Part shown: positions 1 through 6,057 of the stretch, in pieces
Layout: every line of letters starts with the position of its first letter
Position numbering within the stretch: position 1 is the first letter of the stretch
Assembly (NCBI GenBank): GCA_019234035.1
Contig: JAFALX010000166.1
Location: 1-9,004, forward strand
Reading direction: 5' to 3'
DNA: 9,004 bases
From: Candidatus Dormiibacterota bacterium
GTDB lineage: Bacteria > Chloroflexota > Dormibacteria > Aeolococcales > Aeolococcaceae
The notes under the pieces: model-generated
The model's input: the letters and a program-made list of their open reading frames with translations, nothing else
Told to the model about the DNA's origin: nothing
Database searches by the model: none
Position numbers and translations under genes: made by a program

Positions 1-1
1 C

Positions 2-808
2 GTCGACCGGCCACTGCGCCTCACCGTGCAGGGCGACCTGGCGCAGGCGATCGAGCTTGGCGAGCTGCTGCTCCACTTCCAGCCGATCGTCGAGATCTGG
101 TCCGGGAACCTGAGCGGAGTGGAGGCGCTCGTCCGCTGGCAGCATCCGACGCTCGGCATGCTCGCTCCCGACCGGTTCATCCCGGCCCTCGAGGAGAGCG
201 GGCTGATCCAGCAGCTGAGCGTCTGGGTGGTGCGCAACGCCATCGAGGCGCTGCGGTGCTGCCGTGAGGCGGGGCTCGATCTGGTGATGGCGGCCAACGT
301 GTCGGCGCGGTGCCTCGTCGACGGCCGAATCCCGGAGCTGGTGCGCGAGGAGCTGGCGGCCCGGCAGATTCCCCCGGACCGGCTCCGCCTGGAGCTGACC
401 GAGACCGCGGCGGTCACCGACCTGAGCGAGGCCGCGCTCGCCGAGCTGCGCGCCATCGGCGTGCGGTTCGCCATCGACGACTTCGGGACCGGCCACTCTT
501 CGCTCACCCGCCTGCGCCACCTCCCGGTGGCGGAGGTGAAGGTCGACCGCTCGTTCGTCGCCGGCCTCGGCGCGCGCGCCGAGGACGAGGCCATCGTGCG
601 CAGCACGATCAACCTCGCGCACAGCCTCGGCGTCGAGGTTGTCGCCGAGGGCGTGGAGACCGCGGAGGTAATGGAGCGGCTCGCCGACATGGGCTGTGAC
701 CTGGCGCAGGGCTACCTCATCGCCCGGCCCATGCCGCTGCCGGACGTGTTCAGCTGGGACAGCGCTCGGCGGCGCACCCACTTGGCGCCGCTGCGCGAGG
801 CGTCCTAA
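2..808 (+). CDS. EAL-domain c-di-GMP phosphodiesterase (5' end outside window)
   Basis: The reading frame is open from the left edge, and the residues before the first in-window start (GTG at 26) already read like the linker that leads into an EAL domain. The true start is therefore upstream, probably behind a GGDEF or sensor domain. Numbered from GTG 26, the visible EAL domain is complete: EALVRW at 33-38, then NVSAR, ELTET, IDDFGTG, the KVDRSF lysine, EGVE and QGY. These are the metal-binding and catalytic residues of active EAL phosphodiesterases, which hydrolyse cyclic di-GMP to pGpG in the cytoplasm. The protein ends shortly after the domain, with no further module. The TAA stop at 806-808 touches the stop of the convergent ATPase gene. 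Activity is inferred from motif completeness. A link to the neighbouring Tad pilus genes is plausible but rests on position only. Confidence 0.93.
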   Translation, partial: VDRPLRLTVQGDLAQAIELGELLLHFQPIVEIWSGNLSGVEALVRWQHPTLGMLAPDRFIPALEESGLIQQLSVWVVRNAIEALRCCREAGLDLVMAANVSARCLVDGRIPELVREELAARQIPPDRLRLELTETAAVTDLSEAALAELRAIGVRFAIDDFGTGHSSLTRLRHLPVAEVKVDRSFVAGLGARAEDEAIVRSTINLAHSLGVEVVAEGVETAEVMERLADMGCDLAQGYLIARPMPLPDVFSWDSARRRTHLAPLREAS

Positions 809-2080
809 CTACCGCGCGAAGCCGAGGATGCGCCGCTGGCGTTTCGCAGCGGGCGCGGGTGCCGCGGCGGCAGCCACCCCGGCCGGAGCCTGTGGGCTGT
901 TGTGGGCGATGAGGCCGGCAAGCTGCTTGATCGCCGCGGAGACGGTGCTGTCCGGGGCGGTCGTGGTCACGGGCGCGCCGCGGCTCACCGCGGCGCCGAC
1001 CACCGCGGGATCGAAGGGGATCTCGAGCGCGATCTTCGAGCCAAGGAAGCTCTCGGCCTGCGTCCGCGCCAGCGAGTTCTCTGTGCGCGCATCGCGGTTG
1101 TTGGCCACCAGCATCACCTTGTCGTCCGGCACCTTGAGCACGCCGAGCACGCTCATCACGAGCCGGGTGTTCTTGACCCCGGTGACGCTGTAGTCGGTGA
1201 GCAGCACGATGCGCTCGGAGCTCTCCACGGCCTCGAGCGTCACCTCGCTGAGCTGCGTATTGGTGTCGGCGACGACGATCTCGTGGCTGCGTCGCAGCTC
1301 GTCGAGCAGCACGCGCAGGTGTTGGGTGGTCACGTAGTCGGCGAGCTCGGGGCTGGCGGGCGCGGGGAGCACGTGCAGTCCGGTTGCGGTGCTGCTCAGC
1401 ACGTCCGCCACCACGTCGGCGTCGGCCACGGCGTTGTGTGCGGCAAGGTCCGCAATGGTGCGCGGCTGCGTCACGTCGAGCAGGGCGGCGACATCGCCGA
1501 ACTGCAGCGAGAGGTCGACGAGCGCAACCCGGCTCTCCCCGCGCTGCGCGAGTGCGGTCGCGAGGCTGGTGGCGACGACGGACTTGCCGATGCCGCCCTT
1601 GCCCGCGAGCACGGTGACGAGGATTCCCTGCGGTCCGTGGTCACCACCGCCCCGGCCGTTGCCATTCCCCGTCGCGGCCTGCGTGGTGGCGGCGCCACTC
1701 TTGCGCTTGCGTTCCTGGAAGTCGTGCACGCGCTGGATCGCCGACACCAGCTCGTCGCCTGAGAACGGCTTCTGCAGCACCTCGCGCGCGCCGGCCAGCA
1801 TCGCGCGGCGCATGAGGTCGTTCTCGCTTTCGAGCGCGGTCAGGATCACACCGGTGCCGGGCGCAAACTGCGCGAGCATCTCGGTGACCTGCAGGCCGTC
1901 GAGCCCGGGGAGCGCGGAGTCGACCACGGCGACATCGGGACGGACCCGCAGGCTCTCCTGCACCGCCTCCTCGCCGCCACCGACCAGCGCGCACACGCCC
2001 ACTGCCGTTTCGGCGTCGAGACGGCGCTTCAGATTCTCGCGAATGCGCTCGCTGGAGTCGCCGATCAGCACCTTGATCAT
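809..2080 (-). CDS. cpaE: CpaE/TadZ-like pilus-assembly ATPase with intact receiver domain
   Basis: The 423-residue protein starts with a CheY-like receiver (about 1-120). It has D8 in the acidic pocket, the phospho-acceptor Asp54 in AVVDSALPG, T81 and K104 before Pro. After a Gly/Ser-rich linker (about 125-150) comes a MinD/ParA-type ATPase: deviant Walker A AGKGGIGKS at 159-167 (signature Lys161, Lys166), Walker A' VALVDLSLQFGD around D189, and Walker B IVVADTN around D272. An Ala/Pro-rich segment then leads to the basic tail KRQRRILGFAR, which resembles a MinD membrane-targeting helix. CpaE/TadZ proteins place Tad pilus machinery in the cell. The ATG overlaps the preceding gene's stop by 4 nt (ATGA), so translation is probably coupled. 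The first receiver acidic residue is Gly7 rather than Asp/Glu, but phosphorylation at Asp54 still looks possible. Family assignment is firm; the symbol is by family. Confidence 0.9.
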   Translation of the reverse strand: MIKVLIGDSSERIRENLKRRLDAETAVGVCALVGGGEEAVQESLRVRPDVAVVDSALPGLDGLQVTEMLAQFAPGTGVILTALESENDLMRRAMLAGAREVLQKPFSGDELVSAIQRVHDFQERKRKSGAATTQAATGNGNGRGGGDHGPQGILVTVLAGKGGIGKSVVATSLATALAQRGESRVALVDLSLQFGDVAALLDVTQPRTIADLAAHNAVADADVVADVLSSTATGLHVLPAPASPELADYVTTQHLRVLLDELRRSHEIVVADTNTQLSEVTLEAVESSERIVLLTDYSVTGVKNTRLVMSVLGVLKVPDDKVMLVANNRDARTENSLARTQAESFLGSKIALEIPFDPAVVGAAVSRGAPVTTTAPDSTVSAAIKQLAGLIAHNSPQAPAGVAAAAAPAPAAKRQRRILGFAR

Positions 2081-3528
2081 GAGTTCATCCTCAGCCAGCG
2101 ACGGCTCAACGCGAAACGCCGCAACGCAAGTGCATGCGGCCGATCGGATCCCTCGACGGGGGCCGGAGCATCCGGCCTGGACACCGCCGGGACGAGGTAG
2201 CGGACGATATCGATCAGCTCGCGGCTCAGCGGCGAGCGCGGGTGATTGAGAACCATGGGCCGTCCGGTGTCGACTGCGTCGTCGACGTGCGGGTCGTACG
2301 AGAGCTGTGTGAGCATGCGGAACCGCAGCACCTCCTCGATCTCCGTGCGCGCCACGGACATGCGGGGCCGCATCTGATTGAGGATCAACAGGATGCGGCC
2401 GCTGTCGACGCCGAGTGTGCGCAGCAGGCGCAGCGTCGAACGCGCGCTCTTCACCGTGGTCACGTTGAACGTGGTGACCAGCAGCAGCGCGTCCGCAGAC
2501 TGGATGGTGTCGAGCACCACCGCGTCGAGATGCGCGGGCGTGTCGACCACGATGTGGTCGTACCTCGTGCGCAGCTCCTGGAGGATCGAGCGCACGGTCG
2601 TGCGCGAGATGCTCTCGGCCTTGTCCGGCGTGTTGGGTGCCAGGAGCACGCGCACGCCACCGGGGCCGGTCGCCAGCACGCGATGCAACGATTCCTGGTC
2701 CACCGTCGCGGTGATGAACTCTTCCATCGTGTCGGGATGCGCGTCGATGTGCAGCATCACACCGGCGTCACCATGTTGCAGGTCGAGGTCGAGGAGCGCC
2801 ACCTTCGAATTGGTCTCCACGGCAAGCGCAACCGCGAGGTTGCTCGCCAGCACCGACTTGCCGACACCGCCCTTGCCGGAGTGCACGACGAACACCTCGC
2901 CGCGCACCTGACCCGGTGTGCGTGGTTGCCGCGGCACGACCTCGTGAATCGGGTCGGGCGCGGCGACCGGCGGCGGTGCCGGCGGAGCTGCGTCGGGCGG
3001 GGCATCCACCGCATCGATGTGCGGCGCGGGTGGCGCCGCCGGCGCGGCAGCCGCAGCGGGTGCGACAGCCGATCCCCGCGTCGCGGCGATTGCATCGAGC
3101 TCCGCAACCGATCGCTCCGCGGCGGTCGCACCCGGCTCGACAACGGTGTCGTGCGGCGCGGCGGCGCGACGGATCGCCGCCACGAGCTCCGGTGCGCTGA
3201 TGCTCTGCGCAACTCTGGTCACGCCGTTGTCGGGTGACGACCCGTTGCCATTGGACAGCATCGACAGAATGCGCGCGTCGGGCGCTACCTCGTGCAGCTG
3301 TGCGGCCAGCTCGTGCGCGTCCGCGCCCGCAATCCCCGGCCCCAGCAGCACGACGTCGGGCTGCCGTGTGCGGGCCTCATCGACCACCTCGGTGGGCTCA
3401 CGCGCGATGCCGCACACCTGCACCATGTCCGAGAAGTCCGCCAGCTTCTCCAGATGTTCAACGATGTGCGCGATCTGGTCGGCGATGAGCACCTGTGTCA
3501 CAGGCACGGCGCCCTGCCCGTCTCGCAT
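2077..3528 (-). CDS. cpaE: CpaE/TadZ-like pilus-assembly ATPase with degenerate receiver
   Basis: The 483-residue protein is a paralogue of the gene that follows it. Residues about 10-122 keep the receiver fold pattern, but the phospho-acceptor position is Gly63 (DVVLLGPG) and the conserved Lys near QSISAP is missing, so it is a pseudo-receiver. A long Ala/Pro-rich linker (about 150-200) precedes the MinD-like ATPase: Walker A HSGKGGVGKS at 216-225 (Lys219, Lys224), A' LLDLDLQHGD around D247, and Walker B HIVVDTPAH around D329. The C-terminus (RRFALSRRWLRMNS) is basic and hydrophobic, possibly membrane-binding. I chose the ATG at 3528. It has no Shine-Dalgarno sequence, but a TACGAT hexamer lies exactly 7 nt upstream, as expected for a leaderless mRNA. 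In-frame GTG codons at residues 8, 10 and 13 are alternatives. A pilin gene lies upstream beyond a terminator. Confidence 0.88.
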   Translation of the reverse strand: MRDGQGAVPVTQVLIADQIAHIVEHLEKLADFSDMVQVCGIAREPTEVVDEARTRQPDVVLLGPGIAGADAHELAAQLHEVAPDARILSMLSNGNGSSPDNGVTRVAQSISAPELVAAIRRAAAPHDTVVEPGATAAERSVAELDAIAATRGSAVAPAAAAAPAAPPAPHIDAVDAPPDAAPPAPPPVAAPDPIHEVVPRQPRTPGQVRGEVFVVHSGKGGVGKSVLASNLAVALAVETNSKVALLDLDLQHGDAGVMLHIDAHPDTMEEFITATVDQESLHRVLATGPGGVRVLLAPNTPDKAESISRTTVRSILQELRTRYDHIVVDTPAHLDAVVLDTIQSADALLLVTTFNVTTVKSARSTLRLLRTLGVDSGRILLILNQMRPRMSVARTEIEEVLRFRMLTQLSYDPHVDDAVDTGRPMVLNHPRSPLSRELIDIVRYLVPAVSRPDAPAPVEGSDRPHALALRRFALSRRWLRMNS

Positions 3529-3535
3529 GAGCGAA

Positions 3536-3541
3536 ATCGTA
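3536..3541 (-). promoter_or_regulatory. Putative -10 element for leaderless cpaE pair transcript
   Basis: On the minus strand TACGAT matches TATAAT at 4 of 6 positions and fits the TANNNT pattern common in high-GC Gram-positives. It ends 7 nt before the ATG at 3528, so transcription would start at or next to the start codon. No convincing -35 box is seen. The gene has no Shine-Dalgarno sequence, which supports this reading. The element would give the two cpaE genes a promoter of their own beyond the pilin terminator. Confidence 0.4.
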
Positions 3542-3604
3542 TGCCCGGCACCGGCAAATCCACCGCGCTGTCACGGTGCTGTGGGGGAGTAGACACACGA
3601 CTGC

Positions 3605-3640
3605 AAAGAAATAGGGAGCCGTCCTTCCGGACGGCTCCCT
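3605..3640 (-). terminator. Intrinsic terminator after the Flp pilin gene
   Basis: Positions 3613-3624 and 3629-3640 are a perfect 12-bp inverted repeat (arm AGGGAGCCGTCC) separated by 4 nt. Transcribed in the pilin direction, the loop reads GGAA, a GNRA-type tetraloop, and the stem is followed by ATTTCTTTG, a U-rich tail. It begins 28 nt after the pilin stop. It should end most pilin transcripts before the downstream ATPase genes, with read-through giving lower expression of them. Confidence 0.9.
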
Positions 3641-3668
3641 TATGACGCTCGATATGGAGGGTGAACGG

Positions 3669-3869
3669 CTACTGGGCCAGGCCGTTCGAGATGTTGGAGA
3701 ACACGTTGTTCACCTGGTGGCCGACCACCTGCAGGATGACGATGACGACGATGGCGATGAGCACGAGGATGAGTGCGTACTCGACCATACCCTGGCCTTC
3801 CTCGTCCTTGCCCTTACGGAGCTTCGAAGCCATGAGCTCGCGAAGCCGGATGTACAGGTCGTTTAACAT
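3669..3869 (-). CDS. flp: Flp/Fap-type pilin (Tad pilus major subunit)
   Basis: Reading from the ATG at 3869 gives a 66-residue prepilin. It has a charged, cytoplasmic leader of about 25 residues ending DEEG, then QGMVEYALILVLIAIVVIV. That gives the class IVb processing site: cleavage after Gly25, Glu at mature position 5 and Tyr at 6. One hydrophobic helix (about 29-49) is followed by a short polar tail, as usual for Flp pilins. The mature subunit would be cut and methylated by a TadV/PilD-type peptidase and assembled into Tad pili for adhesion. The frame also has a GTG at 3881, but that codon lies inside the Shine-Dalgarno sequence (GGAGGTG), so the ATG is preferred. A strong terminator follows, and two CpaE-type genes lie downstream on the same strand. 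I am sure of the family. Confidence 0.93.
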   Translation of the reverse strand: MLNDLYIRLRELMASKLRKGKDEEGQGMVEYALILVLIAIVVIVILQVVGHQVNNVFSNISNGLAQ

Positions 3870-3877
3870 GAAGCGTT

Positions 3878-3888
3878 TCACCTCCTTT
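3878..3888 (-). promoter_or_regulatory. Exceptionally strong ribosome binding site of the pilin gene
   Basis: The minus strand reads AAAGGAGGTGA, complementary over 11 nt to the usual 3' end of 16S rRNA. It lies 11 nt (measured from AGGAGG) before the ATG at 3869 and contains the alternative GTG, so it decides the start. Such a site fits a gene whose product is needed in large amounts. Confidence 0.85.
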
Positions 3889-3955
3889 GGTTTCTGTCTC
3901 CGTTGGACACGGCTTCTACCGCTCTCGTCCGGGTAGTCTGCACTATGCGGCCGGC

Positions 3956-3984
3956 ATTCGACGGCAGCATGGTCGGCGTGCCAA
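3956..3984 (-). promoter_or_regulatory. Possible sigma-70-type promoter for the pilin gene
   Basis: On the minus strand TTGGCA (3979-3984, 5 of 6 to consensus) is followed after exactly 17 nt by TCGAAT (3956-3961, 4 of 6). The predicted start near 3949 would leave a 5' leader of about 80 nt before the ATG at 3869. I see only short, weak inverted repeats in that leader and no recognisable riboswitch. The -10 element lacks the important second-position A, so this is tentative. Confidence 0.35.
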
Positions 3985-4074
3985 GGATCGGTAACGAGGA
4001 TTCACATACGCTAGACGACCGATGCGAGAACCACGTACCAGTGGTCGCCCGATGACAGAGCCGATACGGCCCGA

Positions 4075-4102
4075 TTGCCAAAGGGGTTTCGCCGCCTAGA
4101 CT
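4075..4102 (+). promoter_or_regulatory. Promoter of the methyltransferase operon (leaderless)
   Basis: TTGCCA (4075-4080, 5 of 6 to the -35 consensus) and TAGACT (4097-4102, TANNNT form of the -10) are separated by 16 nt. The hexamer ends 7 nt before the ATG at 4110, so the predicted transcript starts at the start codon. No Shine-Dalgarno sequence precedes this gene. Together these point to a leaderless mRNA. Between 3890 and 4074 I see no gene, only a weak inverted repeat (ACCAC/GTGGT near 4031-4046). Confidence 0.6.
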
Positions 4103-4109
4103 CAGCGCC

Positions 4110-4853
4110 ATGGCCGAGGGTGCATGGCTTGGTCCGGTCCCCCTGGGCATCGCCGAAAAGCCCGCAGCGAAGACGCTGCGTGACCACGTCGATGATGTTC
4201 GATTTCTCGTGTTCGGACGCTCGCTGCCGGCGGTGCTGTTCGGCGTCATGGGCTACCGCGTGTTGCTCATTCTCATCGGGCAGACGCACGATGCGTTCGC
4301 GCACGCCAGCGCGGCCGCGGTGCTCGGCGTTGTGCCGACGGCGCTGTACCTGGTGTTCTGCGCGATCCCGGTCGGCGTCTATCTGACCCGGTCGCGCCCG
4401 CGTGCGCGCGACGGCCGGATCGCCGCCCGCGCGGCCGCGTTGATCGGCACGACGATGCTGCTGTTCGTGGGCATCCTCGGCGGCCCGGCGCTCTTCACCT
4501 CGCCGGCGGCGCTGCAGGTGGCGGCGACCCTGCTCAGCGTCATCGCCTTCGCCGTCGGCGTCTGCGGCCTGCTCGCGCTGCGCCGCAACCTCAGCCTCAT
4601 GCCCGAGGCGCGCCGCCTCGTGACGAGCGGGCCGTATCGCTTCGTGCGCCATCCCCTGTATGCGGCCGAGATCCTCGCGGCCGCCGCCATGGTGCTCGCC
4701 CATCCGGCCCTCTGGGCGGCCGTGAGCCTGGCGCCGTTCGTCGCCGTGCAGCTGACGCGGGCGACCTTCGAGGAACGACTCCTGCGTGACACCTTCAACG
4801 ACTACGCCGCGAACGCGCAACGCACACGACGGCTCCTCCCCGCAATCTGGTGA
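4110..4853 (+). CDS. ICMT/PEMT-family integral membrane methyltransferase
   Basis: The 247-residue protein has several hydrophobic segments (about 40-57, 68-92, 107-129, 135-157 and 186-215). Its C-terminal half has the signature of the isoprenylcysteine carboxyl methyltransferase / phospholipid methyltransferase superfamily: LVTSGPYRFVRHPLY at 170-184, then the conserved Glu pair FEERLL at 220-225 and a closing YAANAQRTRRLLP. In this family the RHP region and Glu pair form the S-adenosylmethionine pocket at the membrane face. Bacterial members methylate lipids, small thiols or unknown substrates, so the substrate is not predictable here. The N-terminal 30 residues are polar and unusual. The ATG at 4110 is supported by a promoter 7 nt upstream and the lack of a Shine-Dalgarno sequence. 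It is the first gene of a tight operon, with the next start 7 nt after its stop. Confidence 0.85.
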   Translation: MAEGAWLGPVPLGIAEKPAAKTLRDHVDDVRFLVFGRSLPAVLFGVMGYRVLLILIGQTHDAFAHASAAAVLGVVPTALYLVFCAIPVGVYLTRSRPRARDGRIAARAAALIGTTMLLFVGILGGPALFTSPAALQVAATLLSVIAFAVGVCGLLALRRNLSLMPEARRLVTSGPYRFVRHPLYAAEILAAAAMVLAHPALWAAVSLAPFVAVQLTRATFEERLLRDTFNDYAANAQRTRRLLPAIW

Positions 4854-4860
4854 ACGGACG

Positions 4861-5601
4861 ATGGTGATGGAAGCGATGCCCGACCGGGAGCACGAGCTCG
4901 TGCTCCCGGGTACCGACGAGGCGGCCCGCCTGCACGCCGCGCTGCGCGAGGAGGGGACACGGCCCTGCACCGAGGGCGGGTGCGCTGCGACCACCGGCAT
5001 CGTGTGCGCGTACGTCGACCGCCGCCGGCATCGCTGCCCGACGGCGTGGTGCCCGGCGCACCGCCTCGTGCTCGGCGAGCGCGTGTACTGCCGGCGCCAC
5101 GCGGGCGTGGTCAGCGCCATCGGCGTGTCCGACCCGATCCCGACGACGACGTTCCCGGACCTCGAGAATCGCGCCCCGTCGCTGGCCGCCTGGGTGGCCC
5201 GCGCCATCGACGGCGACGTGTGGGGCATCCTGCTCGAGGAGCTCGGGAACGAGGCCGGCGGCCAGCTGCTGGCCGACCCCGTCAGCCTCTCCTTCCAGGG
5301 TTTCGAGCGGCGCCGTGCTTGGGAGCGCGCCTGGAAGCTCGTCACGCGCACCGGCGTGGCGCGGCGCGTCAGTGTCATGGTCGAGGAGGCCGACGACGCG
5401 ACGGTCCTGCTGAAGGTGGGGAGCGACGTCGTCGACCGGGCGGTGCCACCGTGGATCGAGCACCGCCGCAACCACCAGCGCGTCAGCGACGAGGACGACG
5501 CCCGCGAGCGTCAGGCGTTCAACGCCCGTCTTGTGGCGGCCATCCGCGAGGCGATGCTCAAGGAGCGGAACCGTGAGGAGGGCGAGGACCTGCGCTGGTG
5601 A
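4861..5601 (+). CDS. Uncharacterised protein with Cys/His-rich putative zinc-binding module
   Basis: I do not recognise this 246-residue protein. From the ATG at 4861, residues 36-80 hold a regular metal-ligand pattern: C36-x4-C41-x7-C49-x9-C59-x4-C64-x2-H67-x9-C77-x2-H80. Eight ligands could bind two zinc ions in a B-box- or treble-clef-like arrangement. Residues about 98-200 look like a mixed alpha/beta domain (WVARAIDGDVWGILLEEL, later RRVSVMVEEADDATVLLKV). The last 45 residues are highly charged and probably helical. There is no signal peptide or membrane segment, so it is probably cytoplasmic. The frame runs further upstream, to an ATG at 4786 inside the methyltransferase gene, but GGTGA at 4849-4853 is 7 nt before the ATG at 4861, so I chose that start. 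GTG 4864, ATG 4867 and ATG 4876 are alternatives. Its stop overlaps the response regulator start, suggesting a shared signalling role. Confidence 0.8.
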   Translation: MVMEAMPDREHELVLPGTDEAARLHAALREEGTRPCTEGGCAATTGIVCAYVDRRRHRCPTAWCPAHRLVLGERVYCRRHAGVVSAIGVSDPIPTTTFPDLENRAPSLAAWVARAIDGDVWGILLEELGNEAGGQLLADPVSLSFQGFERRRAWERAWKLVTRTGVARRVSVMVEEADDATVLLKVGSDVVDRAVPPWIEHRRNHQRVSDEDDARERQAFNARLVAAIREAMLKERNREEGEDLRW

Positions 5602-5990
5602 GACCGCGCGTCCTGGTCGTCGACGACGACCCCCGCCTGCTGCAGATCATCGAGATGTATCTGCGCCTGGAGGGGTATGAGGTGACCACCGCGGAGACTG
5701 GTGAGGATGCGCTGCTGCGACTGACGCAGCAGCCTGTCGCGCTCGTGATCCTCGACATCATGATGCCGGGCATGGATGGGGTGGAAGCGTGCCGCCGGAT
5801 CCGCGCCGACCCCGCCACCAGCGCGATTCCCATCGTGATGTGCTCCGCCCTGTCCGCCGACGAGGATGTGCGGCGGGCCCGCGACGCCGGGGCGTCTCAC
5901 ATGATCTGCAAGCCGTTCAACCTCGTCGGCCTGGGCGCGGTCGTGCGCTCGTTCCTGGGCGCTGTGGAACCCGCAGCAGCAGAGGTGTAG
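5598..5990 (+). CDS. Single-domain CheY-like response regulator
   Basis: The 130-residue protein is one receiver domain and nothing more. All key residues are present: the acidic cluster D9-D10-D11, phospho-acceptor D53 in LVILDIMMPGMDG, S83 in the Thr/Ser switch position, and K105 in CKPF. It should accept phosphate from a histidine kinase, none of which is encoded here, and act by protein-protein contact because it has no output domain. The start is GTG at 5598, overlapping the previous stop by 4 nt (GTGA). Purine-rich AGGAGG (5576-5581) and GAGG (5584-5587) lie upstream. It is the last gene of the operon. The following convergent exporter gene ends 67 nt away, and I see no clear terminator between them. 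Confidence 0.93.
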   Translation: MRPRVLVVDDDPRLLQIIEMYLRLEGYEVTTAETGEDALLRLTQQPVALVILDIMMPGMDGVEACRRIRADPATSAIPIVMCSALSADEDVRRARDAGASHMICKPFNLVGLGAVVRSFLGAVEPAAAEV

Positions 5991-6057
5991 TCAGCCCCAG
6001 CGCTGGTGAGTGTCAACCGCACATCGACCACGAACGAGTTTGCCCTAGAACGCGCTC

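Noticed and set aside
902..1762. Plus-strand open frames opposite the two cpaE genes (for example 902-1762, 1389-2249, 2134-3237)
   Set aside because: They are antisense to genes with clear domain motifs, and their translations are biased and without recognisable domains.
3870..3881. GTG at 3881 as the pilin start (70 aa)
   Set aside because: The codon is part of the Shine-Dalgarno sequence itself (GGAGGTG), so it cannot be its initiation codon. The ATG at 3869 fits.
3870..3950. Possible c-di-GMP riboswitch in the pilin leader, given the EAL gene nearby
   Set aside because: No conserved core of class I or II c-di-GMP riboswitches can be found, and only weak 3-4 bp stems are visible.
3967..3984. 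Sigma-54-like TTGGCACG on the minus strand upstream of the pilin
   Set aside because: The first half matches, but the GC element is 12 nt from the GG instead of the strict 10, and no activator gene of that class is visible.
4011..5471. Minus-strand open frame of 486 codons opposite the methyltransferase and Cys/His genes
   Set aside because: It runs antisense to two supported genes with good starts and coupling. Its translation is Arg/Ser/His-rich without domains, and it also covers the promoter region.
5997..6006. Palindrome CCAGCGCTGG between the response regulator and the exporter gene
   Set aside because: It is 10 bp without a loop and has no T-rich tail on either strand, so it is not a convincing terminator. 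Short GC palindromes are expected by chance here.
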